A stretch of DNA of 64,000 nt from assembly GCF_001940225.2 (NCBI RefSeq), contig NZ_CP135164.1, positions 2,356,001 to 2,420,000 of the forward strand. The letters run 5' to 3'. This document shows positions 34,959 to 45,977 of this stretch, in pieces; positions within the stretch are counted from its first letter, which is position 1; every line of letters begins with the position of its first letter. Made by a program: the position numbers and the translations under genes. This DNA comes from Roseburia sp. 499 (GTDB lineage Bacteria; Bacillota; Clostridia; Lachnospirales; Lachnospiraceae). Below the pieces are notes generated by a model. That model had not been told where the DNA came from. It ran no database searches and saw only the letters and a program-made list of their open reading frames with translations.

Positions 34959-35873
34959 CTATCTGGCTTTATCTTCCCTTACCTTCGATACTTCCTTATG
35001 TGCCGCTTCCTGCTTCACCACATCCACACCTCTAGCCTCAAATGCATCTGCATTATACTGATACTCCTGTGGTTCAGCGACCATCGGTGAATATACAATC
35101 TCTGCTTCCACTCTCTCTGCTTCTGCCCTCTCCGGCTCTGTCTGTTTCTGCTCCTTCTCCATATGCTTTTCCTTATCAAGCTGGACATTCATAGCCAGAT
35201 TATCCAGCTTATCAATCGAAGCGTCCAGATGAAGTTCCATTGATACAAGTATCTTTTTCACTGCTTTCATAGGTGCAAGCACCGCCTTTGTAATTGAATG
35301 TTTCTGCTCTTTCTGTGAATAATCTACCTCCGGCTTGTCAGCAAAAGTGCGGAATGCATTGGCTACTGTCTGCCCTGCTTCACGAAATCCTTTTGCAAGA
35401 AGTGCTGTCTTTGCTATATCCTTATCCGTAGTCTTGATTGCACCTCTTACATTTTCTCGGATATTAAGAAGTCTTTTCTTAATTCCTAAGAACTCAGATA
35501 CCCTGTATAATGCAGCTCTTCCCTTTGCCTTTGCTTCATCAACTATGCTCTTTGCTGTAGATTTGACCTGTGCTTTCACTTCTGATACCTGCGACTTTAT
35601 CTGCTCACATCTGGTATTAAGTCGCTCGCGTGCTTCCGACAATGCCTTTTTAGCATTATTGACAAGTGTATCCTCCTGCATTTCTTTGATCTGGTTCTGC
35701 ATGTTTGTGAGTTCTTCCGTCATGGAATCAATCTTTTTCTCCAGTCCGTCCACATAGCTGCATATCTCAAATACATCGTTTGCCTGCTCTTTCATGGCAT
35801 TTTTCTTTAATAATTCGAGAAGTTCTCTTATGACCTCCTCATTGGTAAGTGTTTTTCCTGCTTCCATATCCAT
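34959..35873 (-). CDS. DUF6674-like coiled-coil protein
   Basis: A 304-residue, charged, mainly helical protein. Residues about 15-130 form a coiled coil (LEKKIDSMTEELTNMQNQI, EARERLNTRCEQI), followed by a basic helical centre and a Glu-rich C-terminus (KEQKQTEPERAEAERVE). It matches the DUF6674 proteins found in Tn1549-like elements as I remember them. It probably serves the element, for example in transfer or maintenance, but this is not known. GGAGG precedes the ATG, and an intrinsic terminator follows the gene. Confidence 0.65.
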   Translation of the reverse strand: MDMEAGKTLTNEEVIRELLELLKKNAMKEQANDVFEICSYVDGLEKKIDSMTEELTNMQNQIKEMQEDTLVNNAKKALSEARERLNTRCEQIKSQVSEVKAQVKSTAKSIVDEAKAKGRAALYRVSEFLGIKKRLLNIRENVRGAIKTTDKDIAKTALLAKGFREAGQTVANAFRTFADKPEVDYSQKEQKHSITKAVLAPMKAVKKILVSMELHLDASIDKLDNLAMNVQLDKEKHMEKEQKQTEPERAEAERVEAEIVYSPMVAEPQEYQYNADAFEARGVDVVKQEAAHKEVSKVREDKAR

Positions 35874-35896
35874 TCTGTTTCCTCCATTCTATAAGT

Positions 35897-35916
35897 GGGG
35901 CAGCCTTGGCCGCCCC
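35897..35916. other. GC-rich hairpin between the spoVG-like and DUF6674-like genes
   Basis: An inverted repeat GGGGC-GGCC-...-GCCCC in the 60-base gap forms a strong stem without a T-tract. It could slow or process the transcript between two genes of the transfer half. It resembles other hairpins upstream of transfer genes. Confidence 0.45.
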
Positions 35917-35933
35917 AGTAACATGATTACTGA

Positions 35934-36623
35934 TTATCGAAAGGGCGTTGCCTCTTTGTCCTTCTCTTTATCGGGATTGCCATGATGTTTCTCGGCACTC
36001 TCCCTCGCCTTTTCGTTGTTCTTATCCTTTGCTTTCTCATATTCCGAGATAATCTCATTATAGAGTTTTTCCCTGAAATCCTTTGTGACCGGATAGCAGA
36101 CATCCTGATAGATTGGCTTGCCCTGCTCGTCCACCTGCTTTGTCTTATAAGAAGGCATTGATACAAAGATTTTCTCTTTTCCCTGCACGATATTGATATT
36201 ATTTACGATGAAACTGTTTTCAAAATAAATGCGGGCAAGTCCCTTGATGTTACTGCCTTCCCTCTCATAAGGTGTCACAGTTACGGAAAACTCCGGCATT
36301 TCCTGTGTACGCTCCTGCTTCTGTGTCTCCTCTTTCTCCGGTTCTTTGATTCTTGCATAGGCATCAAGAATATTGGTATAGAGTTCCTCACGAAACTCTG
36401 CTGTGATAGGATTGCACACATCCTTATAGATCACACCATTGCTTTCATCACGCTCATTGGAGCGGTATCTTGGCATTGATACGAAAAGCTCTCCCTTATC
36501 CTTATTCTCAAGGATTGCAATATTGGTGATCTTAAATGAATCACCGAATACCACTGTTGCAAATCCTTTGATATTGCTGCCCTCTTTTGCCCTTACTTCG
36601 TTTACTTTAATTGAATACTTCAT
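35934..36623 (-). CDS. SpoVG-family protein with two tandem SpoVG domains
   Basis: A 229-residue protein of two SpoVG domains, about 1-95 and 115-215. Each has the KVNEV/TPYEREGSNIKGLA strand, a V-F/Y-F-x-N/D-SF-I core and FVSMPxYxxxxxDExGxxIYxDVCxPVT. SpoVG is a small DNA/RNA-binding regulator in Firmicutes, normally about 95 residues long and single-domain; element-encoded versions are common in conjugative transposons. The two halves are clear duplicates of one another but diverged. It is preceded by GAGGAATAG, which also contains the stop of the upstream gene. Confidence 0.9.
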   Translation of the reverse strand: MKYSIKVNEVRAKEGSNIKGFATVVFGDSFKITNIAILENKDKGELFVSMPRYRSNERDESNGVIYKDVCNPITAEFREELYTNILDAYARIKEPEKEETQKQERTQEMPEFSVTVTPYEREGSNIKGLARIYFENSFIVNNINIVQGKEKIFVSMPSYKTKQVDEQGKPIYQDVCYPVTKDFREKLYNEIISEYEKAKDKNNEKARESAEKHHGNPDKEKDKEATPFR

Positions 36624-36626
36624 ATG

Positions 36627-37025
36627 CTATTCCTCGCTTTCTTTTTGTTCTTTGTTTTGCTCCGGTATGATAAGCTCACACCAAAGCTGTTCTATCTGTT
36701 CACAAGACAATCTGCCATTTAACCAGTTGCCAAGTGTAACTACCATTCCGTCCTGCTCGTAGTAGAGCCACTCCTGTGTTTCAATGTTCCCCTCATACAC
36801 GATAGTCACATCAAAATCAGGCATGAATAATCCTTCCTCCGCATCACATACACAGGCTATTCCCTGTCTGAGTGTCAGATTTAGGCTTTCGACACACACA
36901 GACCAGCCGCTTACGACTATCTGAAAGTCATCATCAATCTCTGCAATATCATCCTCGATGTCAATTAGCTCTTCCATTTCTGCTACTGCCTCTTCTATCT
37001 CACCTAATCGGTATCTCCTATTCAT
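36627..37025 (-). CDS. hypothetical 132-residue element protein
   Basis: A 132-residue acidic protein whose first 35 residues are a Glu/Asp-rich helix (EEAVAEMEELIDIEDDIAE). The rest alternates strands with three cysteines and several tryptophans. I do not recognise a family. Its ATG overlaps the end of the sortase gene, and GGAGGCGGTG lies upstream, so the sortase and this gene are translated together. It precedes the SpoVG gene. Confidence 0.55.
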   Translation of the reverse strand: MNRRYRLGEIEEAVAEMEELIDIEDDIAEIDDDFQIVVSGWSVCVESLNLTLRQGIACVCDAEEGLFMPDFDVTIVYEGNIETQEWLYYEQDGMVVTLGNWLNGRLSCEQIEQLWCELIIPEQNKEQKESEE

Positions 37026-37635
37026 CCATCACCGCCTCCTTATAAATGCACCTGACCACAAAACGCATGGTTCCTTTCTGGGAACAGGTAAAAAGAGTTA
37101 ATTCTTTTTCTGTACCCTGTGTCTTGATGCTGTTATCATACGGATTTACTACCTCTGTCTCTGTTACCTCATAGATATGCTTCAGCCCATTTTTGTCGGT
37201 TATCATTACTTCATCACCTATGGATATCTGACTTAGTGGTGTAAAAAATGTGCCATATCTGCTGCCATTATGACCGCACAATACACAGTTGCCACTTTCT
37301 CCGATTCCTGCAGTCTCTTCTATATGACCAATCCCTGCATTAAGCACTTTACTTGTGGTTCCTTCCATTACCGGATACCTGATATCTAAGCCCGGTATCT
37401 CAATGATGCCGATAACACCGCCTTCTTTAAGAATGGCTTCATCCTCTTTACTAATGGAGGTTTGCTCTTCCTCCACATCTGTTTCTTCATCGTAATCATC
37501 CTCCAATGTCTGCTCAAATTCACTTATGAGCTGTTCTGTCTGTTTTTCTCCTGTTGCCCGCCAGAAAAAAGGGACTGCCATAATGGCAATCCCTGCTGTA
37601 ATCAGTAGTCCTGCGACCACTTTTCTTATGCTCAT
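37018..37635 (-). CDS. sortase (class B/D-like)
   Basis: A 205-residue sortase. A membrane anchor covers residues 5-27; the catalytic histidine lies in LCGHNGSR near 120 and the nucleophilic cysteine in LTLFTCS near 185, the TLxTC motif. A downstream arginine (RFVVR) completes the active site. Sortases join surface proteins to the cell wall; element-encoded ones may anchor adhesins used in mating. I chose the ATG at 37635, preceded by GGAG. It follows the giant helicase gene by 13 bases. Confidence 0.88.
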   Translation of the reverse strand: MSIRKVVAGLLITAGIAIMAVPFFWRATGEKQTEQLISEFEQTLEDDYDEETDVEEEQTSISKEDEAILKEGGVIGIIEIPGLDIRYPVMEGTTSKVLNAGIGHIEETAGIGESGNCVLCGHNGSRYGTFFTPLSQISIGDEVMITDKNGLKHIYEVTETEVVNPYDNSIKTQGTEKELTLFTCSQKGTMRFVVRCIYKEAVMDE

Positions 37636-37648
37636 ATTATTCACTCTC

Positions 37649-40600
37649 CTATCGTGTTCTGCCCTCTCTGTCGGCTGGATAAGCACCTTTATCCTCTGCT
37701 ACAATCGCTGCAGATTCCATCCTGTCATCTGCTTCTCTTTCTTCCTCCGGTCCGCTCAGGTCTGCATCCACAGCCTTTGCGTTCTCAAGATCTAGCTGGG
37801 CATTCAGTTCACACTGTCTTGCCAGCTTTTCTTCCAGTTCCTTGCTGTACGTAAATGGCTTGTCATACTCAGTCTTTGATGCTTCAAGGTCATTCTGGTA
37901 CTGCTCAATCTTCTTTTCTAAAAAATCAATGTTCTCATGAAGTCCATTGAACAGGTTTTCCAACTTCACCATGCTGCCGACAGGACTTGTGGAAAGCTCT
38001 GCTTTGTACTCTGTCTTTCCTCGAAGCACCATATAATTGATGCCAAGGAAGTTCTTTTCCACAAGCAGCTCAAATCCGTGAAATTTGCCGATTGCAGTTG
38101 TCTCTCCGGTCTTGCACTTGCTGATTGCTTCAAGCATCATCGTTCCACCATCCACACGCTCAGTATAGGTTGCTTTGCCTATGGTAATGGCAAATTCCGG
38201 ATTATCAATCAGTTCTTTATCCCTTGCCTTTACATCCTCTCTTACATTGGCCAGCTTTTCTGTTGCTGTCTTAATGAGCTTCGGATACTTGATCATAAAG
38301 TTATCCTGCAAGCCATATCTCTGATTGTCATAAGATGCCTTTAAAAGCTTAAGTCTCTGGACATCATTATCAATCTCCATCTTTTCTTTGATTAACGGAT
38401 TGCCAGTTGCAACCGCCTTAATCTCTGCATAAGAAAGAGTTGCCTCGTCGATATCCTCACAGCTTCGGCTTACTGCCTTGCTGGTCATAACCTGACTGAT
38501 AAAACGCTGCTTATTCTCCACAAGCGACCAGTTGTATGCATCAAAGGTTCCTTTGGTAACATATCTGTATATTGCAACTTCCTTGTTTTCATTACCCTGT
38601 CTGATGCCTCGACCTTCTCTTTGCTCGATAGATGAAGGTTTCCAAGGACAATCTACATGATGCATAGCAACAAGGTGTGTCTGTACATTAACTCCAGTTC
38701 CACACTTGTCAGTCGAACCGATAAGAACTTTTTTCTTACCTGTCCTCATCTCCTTAAAAAGTGCGTCTCTTTGTGCATCCGTCTTGGCATCATGGATAAA
38801 TGCTATCTCATCTGCGGGAATACCATACTGGATAAGTGTCTCCTTCAGATAATCATAAATAGTAAAATCCTTATCAGGTCCCGGTGTGCCGATATCCGAA
38901 AAAATAAGCTGGCAGCCTATATGACCGTCAGCATTTCCTTTCTCGTATTCTTTCCACACATTCTCCGCAACCTTGTTTAGCTTTCCATCTGGATTGTTTG
39001 GAGCATCCTTATCAATCAGCCTTGCATCTGTTCCTAATAATCTTGCCTCATGGGTAATCTTTAAAAAGTTGTCCTCACTCGGATCAACTCCACCACCTCT
39101 GATACGCTCTGCTCTTGCAACAAAGTTTTCCATGACCTGCTTTACATACCAGTCCGGCTCTGACTCCACAATGATAGGCTTACCACCACGAAGAGCCGGT
39201 ACATCAAGAGCAAGCATGTCTGCTGTCTGCACATCGGCTACCTCACGAAAGATATTCATAAGCTCAGGCAGATTCGTAAATTTATTGAACCTGCTCTTAA
39301 TTCGGAAACCACTTCCCTCAACTGTAAGCTCCAATGCAGTAGTCACCTCACCAAAGTTTGCAGCCCATGAATCAAAGTGATAAATTCCCATCTCTTCAAG
39401 AGCCGCCTTCTGCAGGTAAAGCTGCATAACATACATCTCACACATTGTATTGGATATTGGTGTCCCGGTTGCAAATACAATGCCTCTGCCATCATTTATC
39501 TCTGACAGATACTGACACTTAAGCTGCATATCCGTTGACTTCTTTGCCCCTGAACTACTGATTCCCGACACATTGTTCATCTTTGAAAATATGGCAAGGT
39601 TCTTAAAATTATGTGCTTCGTCCACCATTATGGAATCTACACCAAGCTCCTCAAAGGTAATCAGGTCATCTTTTCTACTCTCATCAGTTAAGGATTTCAG
39701 CTGTTCCTCCAGCTTTTTCTTCTGACTCTCCATCTGCTTTACAGTCCAACGCTCTCCGTTACGCTCCTTCATCTCATCAATCGCATAGCTGATTTCTTCA
39801 ATCTGCTCATTAAGCATCCTCTCCTTTCTCTCTGCCGAGATAGGAATTTTCTCAAACTGCGAATGCGACATGATAATACAGTCATAATCTCCAGTCGCAA
39901 TCCTTGATACAAACTGCTTTCTGCGACTCTTTTCAAAGTCACGTTCCGTAGCAACCAGGATATTGGCTGACGGATAAAGCCTTAAAAATTCACTTGCAGT
40001 CTGCCCGATAAGCGGCTTTGGAACTACCATGATTGTCTTATTGGCAAGTCCAAGTCTTTTCTGTTCCATACAAGCTGCCATCATCTCAAAGGACTTTCCT
40101 GCACCAACACAGTGTGCCAATAAGGTATTTCCTCCAAGAAGGATTCTAGCCACAGCATTTTTCTGATGAGGCTTTAACTCAATCGCAGGATTCATTCCTG
40201 GAAACTGCAGATGGCTTCCATCATACTCACGCAGGCGGATGTTATTGAATGTTTCATTGTAATACTCCACATACTTCTGTCTGCGTTCCGGCTCTGAAAA
40301 CAGCCATTCCTTGAACTTTTCCTTGATCATGTTCTGCTTTTCCCTTGCAAGCATTGTCTCATTCTTATTGACTTCGTAATGATACTTGCCATCCCCATCA
40401 TCAATCCTGTCCCTGACTGTTACAGTTTTCAGATTCAGTGTATCCTCAAAAATAGAATAAGCATCCATGCGGCTTGTACCATAAGTCTTAGTAGCTGCCA
40501 CTGAATGCTTATCCATGCTTTTATTCTCAATGAACCATTCCATGCTCATTTTATTTAAGTGTACCTGAATACCCGAATTATAATACTGGCTTCTGACTGC

Positions 40601-43600
40601 CCTTGCTCTCCTTGGTGTATTAAGAAGCTCATAGATAAACTGCTCATAATCAAGCGGCTCAATCCATGTCGTACCAATCTTCACATCAATATCCGAGGCT
40701 TCAATCCACTCCGGCTGCACTTTTTCAAGGGCTGCCACATTGCCTGTAAACCTCTCAGCCTGTGGATTATCGGTATCTGCTGCCATAGCCTTAGCTACAC
40801 GAAGCTTATCCCTTACATTGCCCGACAGATATTCGTCCGCTGTCTCCCAGCCAATATCCGGGTTATTCTCGTTGTAACGGTCGGGATTAAGAAAAATCAG
40901 TCCTTCCAGCTCATTAACCAAAGCTGACCTCTTTAATTCCATTGCAGCATCATCACTTAATGAAATCTCTTCCACCGGGTTACCGCTTTCCTTTGCCAGA
41001 TTCTCCAATGCTCCAGATATATCTGGCTGATAGATAGAAAGCATATATGCAAGATTCACATACCCAAATTCATTGACTGACACATTTAAAGCCTCCACCG
41101 CAGTTTCCACTCTGTCTATGACAGTCTTTGCTTTAATCGTCTGCTTATAGAACATATCCGCCTTCTTCACCTCCCCGTCTTCGTTTACTTCCTCAAGACT
41201 GCAAAGAAGCGGGTAATCGCTGTCATCTCTGAAGGCAATCCTATTTGCTTTTGAAGTAATGGCTCCATACTGCTTTACAAATGCATCATACTTTACATTA
41301 AGAAGTCTCTGTTTATCTGCAAGCTCTTCCTCGCTGCAGCCTTCCATCTGAATATCAATCAATTCTCTTGTTATCTGTCTGATTTCATCTAATTTTAAGA
41401 TTCTCTCCTCAGCAGTCTGAGATACTTCTTTTCTTACCATCTCGGAATTTTCCCTGTAGTAGAGCTTTCCTTCAAAGAATGTGTAAGTATAATTTCTCAC
41501 ATCGGGATCTGCAGGAATAACTTCCTCAGCCTTTTCTTCACTATCTGCTGCCCTTTCAAAATCTGTCATCTGTGCTTTGATATTGCTGATTGCCTTATTG
41601 AGTGCTTCATACATATTAAAGTTCTCATCATCATTCACACAGACTGTGTATCTGCTATCTTGTCCGTAAATTCTTGTATCATATTCCATATGACCAAGAA
41701 TCATCTCCGGGTGTTCTGCAAAGTATGAATTGACTGCAATACCATCCTCAGTCACACCAAGGTGTACCCAGTCCGGCTCGATATCAATCTTTCTCTCCCT
41801 CTTCTGTAAGAACAGAATATCCGCAGTTACTTCGGTTCCTGCATTATCCTTAAATGCAGTATTCGGAAGTCTGATTGCTCCAACAAGCTCTGCCCTCTCT
41901 GCCAGATACTTTCTGATGGTAGGATTTGTTTTATCAAGTGTTCCCTTTGTGGTAATTACTGCTACCATCCCTCCCGGTCTTACCTGGTCGAGTGCTTTTG
42001 CAAGGAAATAATCATGAATACGGAAGTTATACTTGTTGTACTTTGGATCAAACACCTTGTAATCACCAAATGGCACATTTCCCACAACCACATCAAAAAA
42101 GTTATCCGGATATGTGGTATTCTCAAAACCTGTGATACTGATATTCGCATTCTGATAAAGCTGCTTTGCTATTCTTCCTGAAATACTGTCAAGCTCAACT
42201 CCATACAACTTACTTCGCTGCATAGGTGCCGGCATACTTCCAAAGAAGTTACCGATACCCATTGATGGCTCTAATATATTGCCACCTCTGAAACCAAACT
42301 GGACAAGTGCCGAATTCATGCACATGGCAATTTCCGGAGAAGTATAAAAAGCATTATTTACAGTTGCCCTTGCTGCACTGTATTCATCATCAGATAAAAT
42401 TTCTTTGAGTTCCTTATACTCTTTATTCCAGCTTGCATTGTTCTCATCAAACGCCTGTGACAGTCCACCCCAGCCGACAAACTTTGACAAAATCTTCTGT
42501 TCCTCCGGTGTGGCAAGACGGCTCTCTGATTCTATCTGCTTTAAGGTACGGATTGCATCCATATTCCACTGGTATCTGGTCTTGGCTCCGCCCTTTTCCA
42601 CCTCCCATAGGTTATAATGAAAGTTATGTTTTTCCTGCCCGGTAATATTCTTCTCAGTATCAAGGCTTTCTACTTGCTGTAATGACTCCTGCTTTGATGT
42701 AAAATCTACAGTTTCCTGTAATTCTGTATCAGCCTGAATATCATCCACAGATACTGATACCACATCATCTGAAACCACATATCCATTCTCATCAATCTTG
42801 GTTTCCCAGCCATTCGCTATTGCTCTTTCCCTGGTTTCAAGACGATTGGCTTTTACACTATCCTCGATATCAAAGAATCTCTTATAGACCGGATTCATCT
42901 TATCCCTGTCAGCCTTCTGCTTTGTCTCCTGATAATACTTCTTCTGGTCTTCTCCACAGTAAAATGGCTGTTTTACCATATAGGATAAAATCTCGTATAA
43001 CTCACGCCAGTCGAGAGCACCTTCCTTACGCACACCGTTCCTGTTCTTATAGCTGATCTTCACATACCCGCTTCTGATTGAGTACTCCACAAGACCATAC
43101 TTATTGTTGGAATATGCCTTCCTTTCTGCATTATCTGTCCCTAATGCAATATCCCTGATAAGGTCAAGTTTATTGGGCATAAATGCAAAATCAGACTGCA
43201 CCACATCCATAAGGAATGCCCTAAACGGAGTGTAGCAGCTGCAATCTGTTACAAGAATCTCCGCCGCATCACGCAGGTCTTCATCAAGCTCCTCAATACG
43301 CTTGGCATAATCAATCGGTGTAATATACTTAAGCTCTGATGGATCTTTTTCAGATGTTTCAGCATCTATCTCGGCGTCATATTCTGCCTTTGTTATCATG
43401 CGGTCTTCATCGGCAGCTTCCTGTGGTGTCATGCCATATGCAGATACATATGCTTCATTACTTTCCTCATGTGCATCTTCATGCAAATTTGCCACTTTTA
43501 CAGTTCGGTTAGAAGCATAGCTCTCCGGCTCATCCGGTATTGCATAATCATCAACCTCTGATTCTGCCTCTTCCGGTTCCACTTCCTGATATTCGGCATC

Positions 43601-45352
43601 AATAACCTCATCATCCTCACGGAGTCCGTCCATCGCAAGCTCATCAATACGAGGTGTCTCAGGCTGGTATTCCCCTGTAAGAATAAGGACACCAAGCTCT
43701 TTTTCGATATCTTTCCACGAAACATATCCTTCAACCTCTCCATCCTCATCTCGCCACTGAAAACGCAGTCCATTCCCATGAAATGTGTCATATCCGTGCA
43801 GTCCTAGTCCGTCAACCGGCCAGCCTGCACCTCCCTGACCATACTCTGCTTTGATACGCTTTGCTCTGGTTCCTGCGTCAATCTCTGTTTCAAAAATCTT
43901 GCATATCCTGCCCTTGCCACCGATAAAACCTGTACCTCTCATAAGCACCTGTTTGATATACTCACTTGGTACTGTGGATGACTTCTTTGGATTCAGGTAA
44001 TTGTATTTACCTGCTAATGCAGCTTTTCTGTCCTGCTCGAACCGACGCATAAACTGATTATTGTTTTCATCCTCAGTATGAATGGTGCCAATGCTTACCT
44101 GCCCGTTCTGGTCGAAAAAAAAGGAAGCCTGTGTATAATCGGCTTCCTTACTAACACCCAATGAATTGATTTCATCAAGTTCCCTATTCAGTTCTGTATC
44201 ATCTGATTCTAGTGGAATCGCATCACTATCTGATGGAGTACCACTTCCTCTGCCTGCATCTTCGCCTGCTCTCTTATCTTCCACATCTCCATTGTCGATG
44301 ACGGATTCTGTGGCTTGTGCTTCGCCAGATACTGCATCTCCAGCTGGTCGTACAGCTGATTCGCTTCCTCCTCTACCGCTGACATCTTCTCGTACATCTT
44401 CCCGAATCTCATCAGCGTCTTGTATCTTGCCGGCTCGTTCTCCTTTAGATAGTTCATCGCCATCCTTCCGTATTTGCCCAGCTTCGTGAGGTCCTCCGTC
44501 TCGTCCGGCATCTCTATCTGCGGATAAAGCAGTCCGTCCACTTCCTTGTAAGTCATTTCTTCTAACATATCCAATTCTCCTTTCGCTCTCGATTGCCTTT
44601 AAGTTACGACTAAATTTTCTAAGAACACTACAGGAGACATCGCATACAATGGAACCAAGACGGTAAATGATCTCTTCGTCTTTGATATTTACGATCTGAC
44701 TAAAATCCTGTTCTTGCACAGATAAGTCAAATCCGCATCTCGTCCCTACAGCATACATGACACTTGCATATACAAGCTGCTCCATGTCCATTTCCTGCTG
44801 TAAGCCATTGCGTTTCTTACTTTCTTCCTTTATCACACTACCTGATAGCTGCATAAGCTCGGTCATTCGGTCTCCGAACTCTTCTTTTATTATAAGCCAA
44901 ACATCTGTTCCTGTAAACTGTTTTAATATATTTTTTAGAGACTCCCTGTCGCTGTTATCGTACTGCTCAATCTGACCTTCTGACACAAGAAAATCCACAT
45001 AATCTTTAAGATTTTCTCCCTCAAGGTCCCATGTCAGCTTAACATTCTTCCCTCCGGTATCACTGATATCAAAGATATACCTCATGCGTGGATTCAGTGC
45101 CCTTGACGGGAAGATGGCGCAGCCTTTCGCACCACGCTTTACATATCTTCCCACCTTTTTCCAGGTATCATAATCTGCCATGAGTGTGCTTTTTTCCGGA
45201 GGTCTCTGAGCTGTTACCATAACGATATTGTCAAATTCATAGCGGTATAACTGACCTGCGACCTTTAACACATCCTTCCAGTTCTTTTCTGATCTGGTGA
45301 TGTTACCAATTTCAGAATCGTATATCGCTTTGACCTTCATATCAACGCCCAT
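37649..45352 (-). CDS. giant ArdC-like/methylase/SNF2-type helicase protein
   Basis: A 2567-residue protein typical of Tn1549-like elements. Residues 1-240 resemble the ArdC antirestriction/zincin-type N-terminus ([24 protein letters not shown]). After a low-complexity linker, an N6-adenine methylase-like domain has [11 protein letters not shown] near 1031 and NVPFGDYK near 1094. A DEAD/SNF2 helicase follows: [10 protein letters not shown] near 1752, MVDEAHNF near 1912, and GRGIRQGN near 2250. It probably protects or remodels transferring DNA. AGGAGG precedes the ATG. A second gene, TnpV-like, is encoded in another frame inside the linker. Confidence 0.85.
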   Translation of the reverse strand: MGVDMKVKAIYDSEIGNITRSEKNWKDVLKVAGQLYRYEFDNIVMVTAQRPPEKSTLMADYDTWKKVGRYVKRGAKGCAIFPSRALNPRMRYIFDISDTGGKNVKLTWDLEGENLKDYVDFLVSEGQIEQYDNSDRESLKNILKQFTGTDVWLIIKEEFGDRMTELMQLSGSVIKEESKKRNGLQQEMDMEQLVYASVMYAVGTRCGFDLSVQEQDFSQIVNIKDEEIIYRLGSIVCDVSCSVLRKFSRNLKAIESERRIGYVRRNDLQGSGRTALSADRDAGRDGGPHEAGQIRKDGDELSKGERAGKIQDADEIREDVREDVSGRGGSESAVRPAGDAVSGEAQATESVIDNGDVEDKRAGEDAGRGSGTPSDSDAIPLESDDTELNRELDEINSLGVSKEADYTQASFFFDQNGQVSIGTIHTEDENNNQFMRRFEQDRKAALAGKYNYLNPKKSSTVPSEYIKQVLMRGTGFIGGKGRICKIFETEIDAGTRAKRIKAEYGQGGAGWPVDGLGLHGYDTFHGNGLRFQWRDEDGEVEGYVSWKDIEKELGVLILTGEYQPETPRIDELAMDGLREDDEVIDAEYQEVEPEEAESEVDDYAIPDEPESYASNRTVKVANLHEDAHEESNEAYVSAYGMTPQEAADEDRMITKAEYDAEIDAETSEKDPSELKYITPIDYAKRIEELDEDLRDAAEILVTDCSCYTPFRAFLMDVVQSDFAFMPNKLDLIRDIALGTDNAERKAYSNNKYGLVEYSIRSGYVKISYKNRNGVRKEGALDWRELYEILSYMVKQPFYCGEDQKKYYQETKQKADRDKMNPVYKRFFDIEDSVKANRLETRERAIANGWETKIDENGYVVSDDVVSVSVDDIQADTELQETVDFTSKQESLQQVESLDTEKNITGQEKHNFHYNLWEVEKGGAKTRYQWNMDAIRTLKQIESESRLATPEEQKILSKFVGWGGLSQAFDENNASWNKEYKELKEILSDDEYSAARATVNNAFYTSPEIAMCMNSALVQFGFRGGNILEPSMGIGNFFGSMPAPMQRSKLYGVELDSISGRIAKQLYQNANISITGFENTTYPDNFFDVVVGNVPFGDYKVFDPKYNKYNFRIHDYFLAKALDQVRPGGMVAVITTKGTLDKTNPTIRKYLAERAELVGAIRLPNTAFKDNAGTEVTADILFLQKRERKIDIEPDWVHLGVTEDGIAVNSYFAEHPEMILGHMEYDTRIYGQDSRYTVCVNDDENFNMYEALNKAISNIKAQMTDFERAADSEEKAEEVIPADPDVRNYTYTFFEGKLYYRENSEMVRKEVSQTAEERILKLDEIRQITRELIDIQMEGCSEEELADKQRLLNVKYDAFVKQYGAITSKANRIAFRDDSDYPLLCSLEEVNEDGEVKKADMFYKQTIKAKTVIDRVETAVEALNVSVNEFGYVNLAYMLSIYQPDISGALENLAKESGNPVEEISLSDDAAMELKRSALVNELEGLIFLNPDRYNENNPDIGWETADEYLSGNVRDKLRVAKAMAADTDNPQAERFTGNVAALEKVQPEWIEASDIDVKIGTTWIEPLDYEQFIYELLNTPRRARAVRSQYYNSGIQVHLNKMSMEWFIENKSMDKHSVAATKTYGTSRMDAYSIFEDTLNLKTVTVRDRIDDGDGKYHYEVNKNETMLAREKQNMIKEKFKEWLFSEPERRQKYVEYYNETFNNIRLREYDGSHLQFPGMNPAIELKPHQKNAVARILLGGNTLLAHCVGAGKSFEMMAACMEQKRLGLANKTIMVVPKPLIGQTASEFLRLYPSANILVATERDFEKSRRKQFVSRIATGDYDCIIMSHSQFEKIPISAERKERMLNEQIEEISYAIDEMKERNGERWTVKQMESQKKKLEEQLKSLTDESRKDDLITFEELGVDSIMVDEAHNFKNLAIFSKMNNVSGISSSGAKKSTDMQLKCQYLSEINDGRGIVFATGTPISNTMCEMYVMQLYLQKAALEEMGIYHFDSWAANFGEVTTALELTVEGSGFRIKSRFNKFTNLPELMNIFREVADVQTADMLALDVPALRGGKPIIVESEPDWYVKQVMENFVARAERIRGGGVDPSEDNFLKITHEARLLGTDARLIDKDAPNNPDGKLNKVAENVWKEYEKGNADGHIGCQLIFSDIGTPGPDKDFTIYDYLKETLIQYGIPADEIAFIHDAKTDAQRDALFKEMRTGKKKVLIGSTDKCGTGVNVQTHLVAMHHVDCPWKPSSIEQREGRGIRQGNENKEVAIYRYVTKGTFDAYNWSLVENKQRFISQVMTSKAVSRSCEDIDEATLSYAEIKAVATGNPLIKEKMEIDNDVQRLKLLKASYDNQRYGLQDNFMIKYPKLIKTATEKLANVREDVKARDKELIDNPEFAITIGKATYTERVDGGTMMLEAISKCKTGETTAIGKFHGFELLVEKNFLGINYMVLRGKTEYKAELSTSPVGSMVKLENLFNGLHENIDFLEKKIEQYQNDLEASKTEYDKPFTYSKELEEKLARQCELNAQLDLENAKAVDADLSGPEEEREADDRMESAAIVAEDKGAYPADREGRTR
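44209..44568 (-). CDS. TnpV-like protein nested in the helicase gene
   Basis: A 119-residue protein in a different frame of the same strand as the giant helicase gene, across its low-complexity linker (helicase residues about 261-381). It has the TnpV family pattern: [29 protein letters not shown], then a helix ending in VVLHQIV. AAAGGAG lies 8 bases before its ATG at 44568, as good a start signal as any in the window. TnpV is found in mobilisable transposons such as Tn4451, with unknown function. The overlap explains the linker's odd composition. Confidence 0.75.
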   Translation of the reverse strand: MLEEMTYKEVDGLLYPQIEMPDETEDLTKLGKYGRMAMNYLKENEPARYKTLMRFGKMYEKMSAVEEEANQLYDQLEMQYLAKHKPQNPSSTMEMWKIREQAKMQAEEVVLHQIVMRFH

Positions 45353-45366
45353 ACCTTTGTCCTCCT

Positions 45367-45735
45367 CTACTTAAACATCTCTGCAAACAATCCCTTAAAT
45401 AGCTTTAACTCATCCTTATCCAGCTCGATTGCAAATTCATTGTCGATTGCCTGTTTTTCGCATTTATCCTTTTTCTTTGCAATCTTACGCACCACACGAA
45501 GAATCACATAGCACTCCTTGGACTTTGCAATGCTCTGTTTAAAGGTCAGCTCATCCTCATCGACTGACTTCTGTGTCTGATAGATAATCTCTTTTAACTT
45601 ATCATTGATACCATCTACTTCCTCAAGGGAAATAATAACGGATGCCTTAGAAGCACCCGATCTGTCCCACTCCTTATGAAGTTCCTTTACTAAAAACTCC
45701 ATGTTCTTAATTACTGTTGTTGAATCACTTTTCAT
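45367..45735 (-). CDS. hypothetical 122-residue helical protein
   Basis: A charged helical protein with coiled-coil-like segments ([29 protein letters not shown]). Its ATG overlaps the stop of the DpnD/PcfM gene (GGAGGAAAAGCAAG-ATGA), so translation is coupled. The giant helicase gene starts 14 bases downstream. I do not recognise the family; it seems a routine small gene of this element type. Confidence 0.6.
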   Translation of the reverse strand: MKSDSTTVIKNMEFLVKELHKEWDRSGASKASVIISLEEVDGINDKLKEIIYQTQKSVDEDELTFKQSIAKSKECYVILRVVRKIAKKKDKCEKQAIDNEFAIELDKDELKLFKGLFAEMFK

Positions 45736-45950
45736 CTTGCTTTTCCTCCGTTTTCTTTTAATGAAGAAGGGAGCTGACCTTCGCTGAATGGCGCAAAATC
45801 AACTCCCTTCATGTCCTCTGCTCCAAGGACTATCTGCTCTGCATAATACATATCCATTGCCTTATTGATGGCATCGTCAAGCGACTCTGCCTTTACTTTC
45901 TGTACTCGTGAAAGCACTTCCTTTATCTCAACATCAAATTCCTGTTCCAT
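45732..45950 (-). CDS. DpnD/PcfM-family protein
   Basis: A 72-residue protein matching DpnD/PcfM: EFDVEIKEVLSRVQKVKAES, with an ALDDAINKAMDMYYAEQIV-like helix and VDFAPF at the end. Members accompany conjugative and phage-related elements; the function is not established. GGGAGG precedes the ATG. It overlaps the following gene by 4 bases. Confidence 0.8.
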   Translation of the reverse strand: MEQEFDVEIKEVLSRVQKVKAESLDDAINKAMDMYYAEQIVLGAEDMKGVDFAPFSEGQLPSSLKENGGKAR

Positions 45951-45977
45951 ATGATAGCGCCTCCCGTAAAAATCTCA

